Source: Hyphomicrobium_A sp044507625 (lineage in GTDB: Bacteria > Pseudomonadota > Alphaproteobacteria > Rhizobiales > Hyphomicrobiaceae). From it: a stretch of DNA of 64,000 nt. The position numbers and the translations under genes are program-made. Each line of letters opens with the position of its first letter. Positions within the stretch are counted from its first letter, which is position 1. Below are positions 17,537 through 26,521 of the stretch, in pieces. The notes beneath the pieces were generated by a model, which was not told where the DNA came from, ran no database searches, and saw nothing but the letters and a program-made list of their open reading frames with translations. The DNA lies in NCBI GenBank assembly GCA_044507625.1, contig JBIQJE010000001.1:1-64000 (forward strand). The letters run 5' to 3'.

Positions 17537-18616
17537 CTAACCTGTCCCGAGTTGACCCTCGTCATCCCCGCCGGTGTCCACATCCGGGACATCGAACAAC
17601 ACCCCTTGCGGCGCCGAGGCGCGCTGCGGCCCGGACATCCCGAGGTGCTTGTAGGCCTTGAGGGTCACGATCCGCCCGCGCGGCGTGCGGCTGATGAAGC
17701 CCTGCTGCAACAGATACGGCTCGACGATTTCCTCCAGCGCATCGCGCGGCTCGGAAAGCGCCGCGGCGATCGTTTCGATGCCGACCGGCCCACCGTCGTG
17801 CGTGCGCGCGATGCAGGAAAGATAGCGCCGGTCGAGAGCATCGAGCCCCTCGGCGTCCACCTCGAGCGCATTGAGGGCCTTGTCCGCGAGCTTGGCGTCG
17901 ATGATGGGCGCGGCGGCCACGGATGCAAAGTCGCGCACACGCCGGAGCAGACGGCCGGCGATGCGCGGTGTACCCCTCGCCCGGCGTGCAATCTCGTGCG
18001 CGCCATCCGAACCGATGGGCGCACCCAGCACCCGTGCGCCGCGTGTCACCACGCGCTCCAGCTCCTCGACGCTGTAGAAATTGAGCCGCACCGGAATACC
18101 GAATCGATCGCGCAGCGGCGTGGTCAACAGGCCGAGCCGCGTCGTGGCACCCACCAATGTGAACTTGGCGAGGTCGATGCGCACCGAGCGCGCCGCGGGC
18201 CCTTCGCCGATGATGAGATCGAGCTGGAAGTCCTCGAGCGCGGGATAGAGGATCTCTTCCACGGCCGGGCTGAGGCGATGGATCTCGTCGATGAAGAGGA
18301 CGTCGCGGTCTTCGAGGTTAGTCAGCAGCGCGGCGAGATCTCCCGCCTTTGCGATCACAGGGCCCGAGGTGGCGCGGAAGCCAACCCCCAACTCCTTGGC
18401 CATGATCTGCGCCAGCGTCGTCTTGCCGAGGCCCGGCGGCCCGGCGAACAGCACATGGTCCAGCGCCTCACCCCGGTCCCGCGCCGCCTGGATGAATACG
18501 CTGAGGTTCGCGCGCGCCTGCTCCTGGCCGATGAACTCGGCCAGCGCCTGCGGGCGCAGCGAGGCCTCCGTCGCGTCGGAATCGCGCTTGGCGCTGGAAA
18601 CGAGCCGTTCGGTCAT
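17537..18616 (-). CDS. ruvB: Holliday junction helicase subunit RuvB
   Basis: AAA+ motor that drives branch migration with RuvA. ATG 18616 (AGGA seven bases upstream) gives 359 residues. Walker A GPPGLGKTT, Walker B LFIDEIHRL, the sensor region VGATTRLGLLTTPLRDRFG and the C-terminal winged helix (EPYLLQQGFISRTPRGR) are all present. Separated from ruvA-ruvC (22.1-23.2 kb) by about 3.5 kb holding a secreted protein, an S41 protease, DUF992 and a membrane protein, so the usual ruvCAB block is interrupted. Confidence 0.97.
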   Translation of the reverse strand: MTERLVSSAKRDSDATEASLRPQALAEFIGQEQARANLSVFIQAARDRGEALDHVLFAGPPGLGKTTLAQIMAKELGVGFRATSGPVIAKAGDLAALLTNLEDRDVLFIDEIHRLSPAVEEILYPALEDFQLDLIIGEGPAARSVRIDLAKFTLVGATTRLGLLTTPLRDRFGIPVRLNFYSVEELERVVTRGARVLGAPIGSDGAHEIARRARGTPRIAGRLLRRVRDFASVAAAPIIDAKLADKALNALEVDAEGLDALDRRYLSCIARTHDGGPVGIETIAAALSEPRDALEEIVEPYLLQQGFISRTPRGRIVTLKAYKHLGMSGPQRASAPQGVLFDVPDVDTGGDDEGQLGTG

Positions 18617-19161
18617 GGTTTGTTCCTGCGCTGCTTTGCTCCGCCCGTCAAGTCGGGCGGCGATCTTAGCCGCCATCTTAAGCCAGGATCGCTTCGCGCC
18701 CCATCGGTCCGAAGCTCATGACGAAATCACGGGCGGAAAAGATGATCCACCGCTGGCCCGCGGCGCCGGGCGTATGGGCCGCTCCGATAAATGCCGCAAG
18801 ACACCGACCTCAAGCATGGCGCGATGATCTCCACGCGGCACTGATCGGGCGCCGTGTCCGGCGCCATCAACCCCGGGGCGCGCCTCTGCATGATGGCCAC
18901 CGCCATGGTGCGATCGGCGAAGAGACGAGCCCTTTCGACCCAAAGGTTTTACGCGTGCGATGGCCTCTCCGCATCCCTCGCTCGGTATCTGCTTCCCGGG
19001 CCAGTCGAGCCGAGCTGACCCATCACATGATGTTGCGTCGCCGCAATAATCGACCCGAAAAGCTTTTCCCCTTCACACGGTTAGCCGATGGGGCTAGCGT
19101 CCGCGCAGCGGGCGAATTGAAACACGGGGTCTCAGAGCAGCACCTGCTTAGAGTAGCGGAT
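18617..19161. other. Intergenic region upstream of ruvB
   Basis: 545 bases without a supportable gene. The plus-strand frame that enters the secreted protein gene is open from 18718, but this stretch is Arg/His-rich and lacks a ribosome binding site. The left end holds a decayed copy of the two-hairpin repeat. Presumably carries the ruvB promoter (minus strand) and the promoter of the secreted protein (plus strand). Confidence 0.45.
18681..18730 (+). repeat. Decayed left half of the two-hairpin repeat
   Basis: CCAGGATCGCTTCG, then CATCGGTCCGAAGC: about 31 of 37 positions agree with the left hairpin of the intact copies (26364-26467 and others). The loop side of the hairpin is damaged and no right hairpin can be recognised. 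Same orientation as the intact copies. Confidence 0.5.
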
Positions 19162-19566
19162 ATGCGTCGCGCCATACCCATCGCCTTATTCTGCATCCTT
19201 TCCGCGGCCGCCTTCGCTCCGGGCGTGCGCAGCAGCGAGCTGTGCCTCGTCTGCGAGGAGCCGGCGGCATCTTATCGCTGCAACGTCGAACGGCCTTCGA
19301 CGAGGTTCGACCTCGGAGAGGATATCGAGCGGGAGATCTGCGCCAAGGTGCTGGCGAAGCAGGGCGAGCACGGCAAGTGTCAGCGCGTCGAGGTGCCGGA
19401 AGGCGGGACCTGCAAGGGCCCCTCGCGCACGGTCACCCTCACCGACTATCAGCGCGTGGTGAGCGGAAACGGGGAATCCACCTATGAGGTCGGCGCGCTC
19501 GAGATCGCGCGGCGCAACGTGCACAACACGTGGCTGTGCGTGACCTCGATGTTCAAAGATTGCTGA
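19162..19566 (+). CDS. Secreted Cys-containing protein of unknown function (134 aa)
   Basis: ATG 19162 is chosen because it starts a signal peptide (MRRAIPIALFCILSAAAFAP, cleavage near VRS). The mature part has about eight cysteines, beginning with SELCLVCEEP and SYRCNVE, and ends in TWLCVTSMFKDC. No zinc or catalytic motif recognised; paired Cys suggest a disulfide-stabilised periplasmic protein. Lies 100 bases upstream of the S41 protease on the same strand. Confidence 0.75.
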   Translation: MRRAIPIALFCILSAAAFAPGVRSSELCLVCEEPAASYRCNVERPSTRFDLGEDIEREICAKVLAKQGEHGKCQRVEVPEGGTCKGPSRTVTLTDYQRVVSGNGESTYEVGALEIARRNVHNTWLCVTSMFKDC

Positions 19567-19666
19567 TTTGTAAGCCGCCGGCGCCACATCCCCGGCGCTA
19601 TCGTCCTCCCATCGTCGAATTCGAATCCTACATAGGTGGCATCGATCGCCAACACGAGGACATCAC

Positions 19667-20923
19667 ATGGGTGCGTCCGCTTTCGTCCGTTCCGGGGCTC
19701 TGGCCGTCGCCATGGCCGGCGCGCAGATGATGCCAGCACTGCTGACCGAGGCGCGCGCGTTCGAGCGCAAGCCGGACGAAACGACGGCCGTCTACGATGA
19801 GGTGTGGCGCATTGCGCGCGACCGCTTCTACGATCCGAAGATGAAGGGCCTCGACTGGGAAGCGATGGGCGACAGGCACCGCCCCGCCTATGCCGCCGCG
19901 AAGAACGATGCGGAGCGCTCGGCTGCGATCAATGCACTCCTCGGCGAACTCGGTGCCTCCCACACCCACCACTACACCAAGGACGAAACCGCCTATTACG
20001 AGCTCGTCGATATCTTCCGCTATCCCCTCCGCCGGGAAATTCCGAAGCACTTCTCCGGTGAGCGTGTGCGTTACACCGGCGTCGGAATGTTCACCCGCCA
20101 GATCGACGGCAAGACTTTCATTACCGCGGTGTTCCCCGACATGCCGGCTGCCCGCGCCGGCCTGCTCGCAGGCGATGAGATCATCTCCGCCGACGGCGCG
20201 CCTTTCGAGCAGATCGGCTCCTTCCGCGACAAGGCCGGCAAGAAGGTGACGCTCCAAGTGCGCCGTGCCGCCGGCGCCGAACCTTTGAACATCGCCGTCG
20301 AGCCTACGGAGATTGCACCCGGCCGCGCGTTCGAGGCGGCGCTGCGCGACAGCGCGCGCATCATCGAAGCCAATGGCAAGCGCATCGGCTACGTGCGCGT
20401 CTGGTCCTACGCCGGAAGCGACTACCAGCAGAAGCTGGAAGAGGTGCTGAGCGAGGGCAAGCTGAAGGACGCCGACGCCCTGATTTGGGATCTGCGTGAC
20501 GGATGGGGCGGCGCGCACCCGCGCTATCTCAGCATGTTCAATCCCTATGGGCCGACGCTTTCACTCACCGCACGCAACGGAACGAGGCATCTCGTCGGTT
20601 ATCGCTGGGAGAAGCCGGTTGCCATGTTGGTCAACGGCGGCACGAGATCGGGCAAGGAAGTGCTCGCCTACGGCTTCAAGAAGAACAGCTTCGGCGAGGT
20701 AATCGGCGAGCGCACCGCCGGCGCCTTGCTCGCAGGATCGGCATCGCTGCTGTCCGACGGCAGCTTGCTCATTCTCGCAGTCGAGGACGCAGCCGTTGAC
20801 GGCGAGCGCGTGGAGGGCAAAGGCGTCGCGCCTTCGATCGAGGTGCCGTTCGACGTTCGCTACGCCGCGGGTAGCGACCCGCAGCTCGACCGCGCCATTG
20901 CCGTGCTGGCTAAAGGCGCATAG
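19667..20923 (+). CDS. S41-family (C-terminal processing) serine peptidase
   Basis: 418 residues, ATG 19667 with GAGGA upstream. Signal peptide at about 1-30; N-terminal helical region (VYDEVWRIARDRFYDPKMKG); a PDZ domain at about 130-205 (PAARAGLLAGDEIISADG); the S41 core with IWDLRDGWGG, LVNGGTRSGKEVLAYGFKK (Ser/Lys dyad region) and GERTAGALLAG. Likely periplasmic processing or quality-control protease. It stands on the plus strand within the interrupted ruv block. The stop codon is directly followed by a repeat copy. Confidence 0.92.
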   Translation: MGASAFVRSGALAVAMAGAQMMPALLTEARAFERKPDETTAVYDEVWRIARDRFYDPKMKGLDWEAMGDRHRPAYAAAKNDAERSAAINALLGELGASHTHHYTKDETAYYELVDIFRYPLRREIPKHFSGERVRYTGVGMFTRQIDGKTFITAVFPDMPAARAGLLAGDEIISADGAPFEQIGSFRDKAGKKVTLQVRRAAGAEPLNIAVEPTEIAPGRAFEAALRDSARIIEANGKRIGYVRVWSYAGSDYQQKLEEVLSEGKLKDADALIWDLRDGWGGAHPRYLSMFNPYGPTLSLTARNGTRHLVGYRWEKPVAMLVNGGTRSGKEVLAYGFKKNSFGEVIGERTAGALLAGSASLLSDGSLLILAVEDAAVDGERVEGKGVAPSIEVPFDVRYAAGSDPQLDRAIAVLAKGA

Positions 20924-21037
20924 CCCATGCACGCCTCGGACCTTATCGGTCCGAAGCTGTGAAGCATTGATCTGGGCAAAAACCTGGAGCCGCATCACGT
21001 TTCTAACATCGCGTTTCTAAGAACGCGACAGCGCTCT
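20924..21037 (+). repeat. Two-hairpin intergenic repeat, copy 1 (diverged)
   Basis: Left hairpin CTCGGACC TTATC GGTCCGAAG (20935-20956), then GGAGCCGCATCACG and a diverged right arm ending AGCGCTCT. Somewhat longer than the others (about 114 bases) through an insert TTTCTAACATCGCG. Begins directly after the stop codon of the S41 gene and lies between two convergent genes. Confidence 0.75.
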
Positions 21038-21081
21038 TCCAGCGCATCGGTGCCACCCCGCGATGGCGGCCGCTCCGACAC

Positions 21082-21561
21082 TCAGCCCGGCGTCGACTTG
21101 ATGCGCAGCGCCACGACGGTGACGCTGCTTCCCGCGGATGGCTCGAGCGTATCATCCGTGATGGGCTGCAGGCTGAACGCATCGTCGCGTTCGCCCACGA
21201 GCAGCTTCGGCGGCTGCGACTTGTCTGTGGGATCGCTCGCCACCTCGCCCATATAGGTCTGTTCGAGAACGGCCGGCGTCAGCTCGCGGTCCGACGGTCC
21301 CATCACCGCCCAGATCAGTACCTTCTTGCCCGCCAGCTCGTCCTGACGGCCGACCTTCTTGATTTCCCCCGAATAGATCTCCTCTGGGCCCGTGCCGTCG
21401 GGCTTGAAGGAGCAATGCATGGCCCGCGTCTCGCTGTCGGGGTTTGTTTCTTTCTCGACGTGTTGGGAAAGGGTGCAGGTCAGCACGCCGAGGCTGGTCT
21501 GCATCGCCGCATGGGCGGGCAGCGAGAGCGTGCAGATCACCGCAAGTAACATCGAGCGCAA
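21082..21561 (-). CDS. DUF992 family secreted protein
   Basis: 159 residues with signal peptide MRSMLLAVICTLSLPAHA. The mature start has GVLTCTLSQH and later YSGEIKKVG and VLEQTYMGEV, the pattern of DUF992 proteins common in Rhizobiales. No enzymatic motif; periplasmic, function unknown. 66 bases beyond the membrane protein gene on the same strand. Confidence 0.85.
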   Translation of the reverse strand: MRSMLLAVICTLSLPAHAAMQTSLGVLTCTLSQHVEKETNPDSETRAMHCSFKPDGTGPEEIYSGEIKKVGRQDELAGKKVLIWAVMGPSDRELTPAVLEQTYMGEVASDPTDKSQPPKLLVGERDDAFSLQPITDDTLEPSAGSSVTVVALRIKSTPG

Positions 21562-21627
21562 AGTGGATCTCTCCGTGAGTTGATCGGAGGAGAAACGCTC
21601 GCCCGGAAGATTTGGTTTCGCGGCGCG

Positions 21628-22038
21628 TTATTCGGCGAGGATATCGGCCTGGATCAGCACCTGCCGCACCAATATCGAGACCAGCCCCGCCAGGAAGGCG
21701 AGATAGGGCCGTGCCTCTTCGAGCCCGAGCGGCAGGATCAGCCCTGCCGCCGCGAACGCCATTACCGCCACGGCGGCAGCGACGAGCCAGGACAGCCCCC
21801 CGGTGCGCCATACGACGATGGCGGCGATCGCCGCCGTAATGACACCCGGCAGCGCCGACCAGACGAACGCCGCGAGCCCCGCTTCGCCGAGGTTCGGCGG
21901 CTCCATCGGCAGCACGCTGGAGATCCCGAAGACCATCGTGAACGCAATCACCGATACGAGGGCGAGCGCGGCAAGGAACGGCCCCACGAGCGCATAGATG
22001 AGGAACGTCCATAGGGCGCGCTGGCCGTTGCTTACCAT
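21628..22038 (-). CDS. Four-helix inner-membrane protein of unknown function
   Basis: 136 residues from ATG 22038 (a GTG at 22062 is an alternative). Hydrophobic segments at about 8-32 (FLIYALVGPFLAALALVSVI), 50-68 (AAFVWSALPGVITAAIAAI), 75-98 and 105-125. No family recognised. Downstream of ruvA on the same strand, 83 bases away, so possibly co-transcribed. Confidence 0.75.
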   Translation of the reverse strand: MVSNGQRALWTFLIYALVGPFLAALALVSVIAFTMVFGISSVLPMEPPNLGEAGLAAFVWSALPGVITAAIAAIVVWRTGGLSWLVAAAVAVMAFAAAGLILPLGLEEARPYLAFLAGLVSILVRQVLIQADILAE

Positions 22039-22121
22039 CGATCCATTCCGTTCCGCTTGCACGTGATTCCGATCGCCCTGAGGACCGCTTCAGCCCCGGC
22101 CCGTCGCGCACACAGACTGTG

Positions 22122-22727
22122 CTAGCGGGCGAGCTCCTTGAGGCCGCGGCGGATCAACTTAGCGGTATCGGCATCCGCGCCTAGTTCTTTTATTGCCACG
22201 GCGACCGCGGCCGATGCCTGGGCCGGCGCATAGCCGAGGTTCGACAGGGCGGACATGGCTTCCGCCGCTGCATTGCCCTGCTCCGGTTCCCCCCCTGCTA
22301 CGGGAAGTTGCATGCCCACGACCGTCAGCCCCGGCGCCTTGTCCTTCAGTTCCGCAACGATGCGCAGCGCCAGCTTTTTGCCGATCCCCGGCGCCTGCTC
22401 CACGCTTGCCCAATCGCCCAACGCGATGGCGTTGGCGAGTTCCTGCGGCGAGAGCGTGCCGAGCAAAGCCAGCGCCACCTTGGAGCCCACGCCTTGCACG
22501 TTCTGCAGCGTGCGAAACCACGACCGCTCCACCTCGCTCGAAAATCCGAACAGGCGGATCGCATCCTCGCGCACGTGGGTGTCGATGGTGAGCGAAACCT
22601 CATCGCCGATCTTGAGGTTGCGCAGCGTGCGCACCGAAGCCTGCACCTCGTAACCGACGCCGTTCACGTCGACGATGAGAAAGCTGTCGCCGATGGCGTC
22701 GACTTTCCCGCGGAGCTTGCCGATCAT
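22122..22727 (-). CDS. ruvA: Holliday junction DNA helicase subunit RuvA
   Basis: 201 residues. OB-fold domain I (MIGKLRGKVDAIGDSFLIVD VNGVGYEVQ region), tandem helix-hairpin-helix domain II (VQGVGSKVALALLG, APGIGKKLALRIV) and the flexible linker plus domain III that contacts RuvB (ALSNLGYAPAQASAAV). Its ATG overlaps the ruvC stop by four bases, so translation is coupled. Confidence 0.97.
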   Translation of the reverse strand: MIGKLRGKVDAIGDSFLIVDVNGVGYEVQASVRTLRNLKIGDEVSLTIDTHVREDAIRLFGFSSEVERSWFRTLQNVQGVGSKVALALLGTLSPQELANAIALGDWASVEQAPGIGKKLALRIVAELKDKAPGLTVVGMQLPVAGGEPEQGNAAAEAMSALSNLGYAPAQASAAVAVAIKELGADADTAKLIRRGLKELAR

Positions 22728-23245
22728 CGCGCGGCGCCCATTGCAGCGGCCAGGCGCACGCGCGACTGGCGGTGGTTCGCATGACAGATCGCGATGGCGA
22801 GCGCGTCCGCTTCGTCCGCGCTTTCAACGCGCGCCTTCGGCAGCAAAAACCCGATCATGGCTTCGATCTGTCGTTTGTCCGCATGGCCCGCGCCCGTCAC
22901 CGACTTCTTGATCAGGTTCGGCGGATACTCCGCCACCAGAAGCCCGCCCATCGCCGGCGCGAGCAACGCCATGCCGCGTGCCTGACCGAGCTTCAGCGTA
23001 GAGCGTGCGTTGTCGTTGACGAAGGTCTCCTCCACCGCTGCCTCATGCGGCCTGAAGCTCGCGATCACGCTGGCGATCCCCTCGAACAATTCGCGCAAGC
23101 GATAGGCGAGGTCGGTATCGGTCGGCGCCGTGATGAGGCCGCTCGCGACATAGCTGAGACGCACACCGTCGCTGTCGACGATGCCCCAGCCCGTGCGGCG
23201 CAGCCCCGGATCGATGCCGATAATACGTGTAAATCCTGCCCCCAT
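22724..23245 (-). CDS. ruvC: Holliday junction resolvase RuvC
   Basis: 173 residues from ATG 23245 (MGAGFTRIIGIDPGLRRTGW). RNase H fold with the first acidic residue in GIDPGL, the second in the AVEETFVNDN region and the last pair near ESADEADALAIAICH. First gene of the ruvC-ruvA unit; the next conserved gene upstream in the backbone is yebC. Confidence 0.97.
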   Translation of the reverse strand: MGAGFTRIIGIDPGLRRTGWGIVDSDGVRLSYVASGLITAPTDTDLAYRLRELFEGIASVIASFRPHEAAVEETFVNDNARSTLKLGQARGMALLAPAMGGLLVAEYPPNLIKKSVTGAGHADKRQIEAMIGFLLPKARVESADEADALAIAICHANHRQSRVRLAAAMGAAR

Positions 23246-23519
23246 GGCCGTGGCATAGCATGAAGGTGATTCGTCCGCGTGCCCGCCCTGCACCGGCAGG
23301 AATATTTCAGCTCCAATAGGCGATTAACCCCGCTCCATCAGGCCGCGCGCTCGCACGCAACCGAACCCGCCGCGGGGCGTTGATCGGCTGTATCCGCAGG
23401 CGTAATTTCACGGCTCATTTATGCTTTTAACCTATTCTTCGTTGATCGCCGTTGGCGTGATCACCCGGGGCGATGGCTCCGAAATTTCCGGTCGCACGCA
23501 ACAAAACCGAACTGCAGAA

Positions 23520-24494
23520 ATGCAAAACCCAAACGAAAAACGCCTCCCCGCGTTGCGCTGTCCCAATCCGCGCGCGACGCCCGATCTGAGCGGCCTGCCG
23601 GGGGCAAAAGCCGGGGACCTGGCGTTCCGCATCTTCTGCACGCCCGAGCTGTCGCAGCACCGTTCCGCCGATCACGAGCTGCTCACCGCGCGGGCGCGCT
23701 TCCATCTGCGCCATGCACGCTGGCAGGTGGTGCCGACCCCGGCGGGTGACGTGCAGACCTATGTCTACGAGCCGGACGGCACGCCGCATGGCACCGTGAT
23801 GCTCGTGCACGGCTGGACGAGCGAAGCGGCTTTCATGACGGCGTTCATCGAGCCGCTGCGCCGCTCCGGACTGCGCGTGATCGCGTTCGATTTTCCCGCC
23901 CACGGATTGAGCACCGGACGGCGCACCAACCTTGCCGACTGCGCCCGCGCGATGCTCGCCGTATGCGATCACTACGGACCCGTCGACGCCGTCGTCGCCC
24001 ACTCATTCGGCGGCTTCGTCTCCCTGCTCGTGGCTGAAGGCGGCCCGCCCCTCGGCCATAACCACCCCATCGGTCGCTTCGTGCTGATCGCATGCCCCAA
24101 CACGCTGTCCGAGGTGACGCGCGGCTTCGGCCGCCGCCTCAACCTCGGACCCGCCGGCCAGCGCGCCTATGAGCGCCACCTGGAGCGGGTAGGTCATCGT
24201 CCGGTATCGACGTTCTCGGCCGCCGGGCTGCTGCGCGGCGTCGAAGCGCCCGTGACCATCATGCACGGGCGCGCCGATGACGAGGTCGGCTTCCACAACG
24301 CCGAAGAGATCGCGGCGGCATACCCCGCCGCCCGTCTCATCCCCTTCGACGGTCTCGGTCACCGCAACGTGCTATTCGCACCGCCCGTATTCCGCGCCGT
24401 AATGGGCGAACTGGCCCCGCGCAGAACCTCTGCGAAATCCGTTCCGAGGGCCGTGCAGTCTTCCCGCGGGCACGAGATGAAAGCCTCCGCGTGA
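23520..24494 (+). CDS. Alpha/beta hydrolase
   Basis: 324 residues from ATG 23520 (weak ribosome binding site; the frame is open to 23421). Motifs: oxyanion region LVHGWTSEAA, nucleophile elbow AHSFGG (Ser), acid in HGRADDEVGF, catalytic His in DGLGHRNVL. About 45 residues follow the His, longer than needed, and this tail lies over the end of the convergent methyltransferase gene (136 shared bases). Substrate unknown. Cytoplasmic by lack of signal peptide. Confidence 0.88.
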   Translation: MQNPNEKRLPALRCPNPRATPDLSGLPGAKAGDLAFRIFCTPELSQHRSADHELLTARARFHLRHARWQVVPTPAGDVQTYVYEPDGTPHGTVMLVHGWTSEAAFMTAFIEPLRRSGLRVIAFDFPAHGLSTGRRTNLADCARAMLAVCDHYGPVDAVVAHSFGGFVSLLVAEGGPPLGHNHPIGRFVLIACPNTLSEVTRGFGRRLNLGPAGQRAYERHLERVGHRPVSTFSAAGLLRGVEAPVTIMHGRADDEVGFHNAEEIAAAYPAARLIPFDGLGHRNVLFAPPVFRAVMGELAPRRTSAKSVPRAVQSSRGHEMKASA

Positions 24495-25303
24495 TACCAG
24501 CCTTCGCTCTCGAGGCCCTGCGCCTCGACGCCGAGATCTGACAGCCGCTCGAGCACGTGCGTCTGCTCCTCCTCGGAAGCAAACCGGCGCTGCAGAAACG
24601 TCTCGCCCTCCACCTTCTCCGTGACGTAGCCGTGCTCACCGAGCGCGCCCGCGATGTCGTCGAAGGGGAACATGCGCAAGACGAAGTTGACCATCCACGG
24701 CCGGTTCGGCGCATTCACCTCGAGGATGTTCTTGAAGGTGCTTTCGCCGATATAACCCACGCAGCCGGTCGAGATCACGAGGTCCGCGTTGTCGATCACG
24801 GCGGCCATCTCGGCCGTCGGCGCGGCGTGCTCGAGATCGGCGACAACGCCGTCATCGAGCAGGTTGGCCTCCACCGCATACTTGATGGCATTGGGCGAGG
24901 CATCGAGGCCGACGACCTCGAGCTCGGCGTCCTTCACGATGTCCTCGACGATCGCCTGGTCCCGGACCAGCAGCTCCTGCCGCCCCGCATTGGCGACGGC
25001 CTCGGGCGCATAGTGAGAATAGAGCTGCGCCATCTCCAGGTCGCCCTTCAGGATCGCAGCGTTGATGCCGTATGAGCAGCCGACATCCACGATGCGAACC
25101 CGGTCCCGGGCGCGAATATTTCGATATGTATCGATGACTTGCTGGAAGACTGGCTTAGCTGTCTCGGGAATGATGTAATTCAGGCGCTTAAGTGTAGAAT
25201 AATATCGCCTTGGGTCAGTTTTATTGTAGATATCACTTAGATCAATTTTGCCGACATCGTCGAAGTCGAAGGTTTGTTCTCCTAGCATCCCCATCCCGTC
25301 CAT
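24359..25303 (-). CDS. Class I SAM-dependent methyltransferase-like protein
   Basis: 314 residues from ATG 25303; ATGs at 25294 and 25288 or TTG 25315 are possible. SAM-binding motif I VDVGCSYGINAA at about 70-81, motif II region LEVVGLDASPNA, then DLVISTGCVGYIG. The first 75 codons and the upstream region are clearly AT-richer than the rest of the gene and its neighbours. The 3' end overlaps the hydrolase gene tail to tail. Target (small molecule or protein) unknown. Confidence 0.82.
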   Translation of the reverse strand: MDGMGMLGEQTFDFDDVGKIDLSDIYNKTDPRRYYSTLKRLNYIIPETAKPVFQQVIDTYRNIRARDRVRIVDVGCSYGINAAILKGDLEMAQLYSHYAPEAVANAGRQELLVRDQAIVEDIVKDAELEVVGLDASPNAIKYAVEANLLDDGVVADLEHAAPTAEMAAVIDNADLVISTGCVGYIGESTFKNILEVNAPNRPWMVNFVLRMFPFDDIAGALGEHGYVTEKVEGETFLQRRFASEEEQTHVLERLSDLGVEAQGLESEGWYHAEAFISCPREDCTALGTDFAEVLRGASSPITARNTGGANSTLR

Positions 25304-25597
25304 TCGCGTGATCAAACAAATACAGCGCGCCAGACTCTTCCGGGCCCGGTGAGCTGCGCGATATGTGGTGATAGGCCAATTAACTAAAGTGAATATTACG
25401 GAGAGTCAAATTCGCTCCGAATTATTCTGATCGTCGCGCCGGGCCGCGAAATCGAGCGGCCGCAGTTTCCGGCCATCGCCGCGTACGGCGGCCCACACGG
25501 ATATGAAAACAGCGGCCGGAGCCGCTGCTGTCTCGTGTGCCGCTACGCCACCAATGCGATCCGCTGGCGAGGGCGCGAGCCACCGCTGCACCACCGC

Positions 25598-26347
25598 TTA
25601 CGCCGCGGTGAGCTTCTTCAGTATCTCGTCCGATATCTCGAAGTTCGCATAGACGTTCTGCACGTCGTCGTCGTCTTCGAGCGCTGAAATCATCTTCATG
25701 ATGCTCGTTGCCTTCTCCTCGTCGACCGGCGTCGTGAGGTTCGGCTTCCACACCGCTTTTACGCTCCGCGGCGCGCCGAGCTTCTCTTCCAGCGCCGCCG
25801 CGACGGTGCCGAGATTTTCGAACGACGTGGCGATGAAATGCCCATCCTCGTCCGAGACGACATCGTCCGCACCCGCATCGATCGCCGCTTCCAGCACAGC
25901 ATCCGCCGACCCGACGCTCGCTGGGAATGTGATCTCGCCGATGTGCGCGAACATGTGCGACACCGAGCCGGTCGCACCGAGGTTGCCACCGTATTTCGCA
26001 AACACGGCGCGCACCGCGCCCCCCGTGCGGTTGCGATTGTCGGTCAGCGCCTCCGCGATCACCGCAACCCCGCCCGGGCCATAGCCCTCGTAACGGATCG
26101 CCTCGTAGGTGTCCGCATCGCCGCCCGCCGCCTTCTTGATGGCGCGCTCGATGTTGTCCTTCGGCATGTTTTCCGCCCGCGCGGCCTGCACCGCGAGGCG
26201 CAGACGCGGGTTCATCGCGGGGTCCGGCATGCCCATCTTGGCCGCCACCGTGATTTCACGCCCGAGCTTGGAAAACAGCTTTGCACGGGCCGCGTCAGCG
26301 CGGCCCTTTTTGTGCATGATGTTCTTAAATGCTGAATGGCCGGCCAT
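25598..26347 (-). CDS. yebC: YebC/TACO1-family protein
   Basis: 249 residues with the invariant start MAGHSAFKNIMHKKGRADAA and the segments RAENMPKDNIERAIKKA and YEGYGPGGVAV. The family is described as DNA-binding regulator or as translation factor for proline-rich stretches; the sequence does not decide. ATG 26347. In the backbone between ymdB and ruvC. A repeat copy lies 16 bases upstream of its start. Confidence 0.97.
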   Translation of the reverse strand: MAGHSAFKNIMHKKGRADAARAKLFSKLGREITVAAKMGMPDPAMNPRLRLAVQAARAENMPKDNIERAIKKAAGGDADTYEAIRYEGYGPGGVAVIAEALTDNRNRTGGAVRAVFAKYGGNLGATGSVSHMFAHIGEITFPASVGSADAVLEAAIDAGADDVVSDEDGHFIATSFENLGTVAAALEEKLGAPRSVKAVWKPNLTTPVDEEKATSIMKMISALEDDDDVQNVYANFEISDEILKKLTAA

Positions 26348-26363
26348 ATTAACTCCCGCGACC

Positions 26364-26467
26364 TAGACCATGATCGCATCGGACCCTATCAGTCCGAAGC
26401 GTGAATCATCGGTCTAATCAAAAGACGAGAGCCGCATCGCGATTCGAAGAAAAGCGATCGTGCTCTA
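26364..26467 (+). repeat. Two-hairpin intergenic repeat, copy 2
   Basis: Intact 104-base copy. Left unit starts AGACCATGATCGCATCGG and closes GAATCATCGGTCT; arms AGACC.ATGAT / ATCAT.GGTCT enclose an inner stem around CTATC. Right unit starts AGAGCCGCATCGC and closes GCGATCGTGCTCT. A short AATCAAAAGACG joins the two. Located between yebC and ymdB. Confidence 0.88.
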
Positions 26468-26521
26468 AAGGGTTTTCGCAGATTAATTGCGCGAGCCACC
26501 CCCTTGCGGTCAAGCCCGCGC

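Noticed and set aside
18727..18905. 59-codon minus-strand ORF with several Cys upstream of ruvB
   Set aside because: No ribosome binding site and no signal or domain.
18718..19161. N-terminal extension of the secreted Cys protein by 148 codons
   Set aside because: The extension is Arg/His-rich, has no ribosome binding site, overlaps a decayed repeat and would bury the signal peptide.
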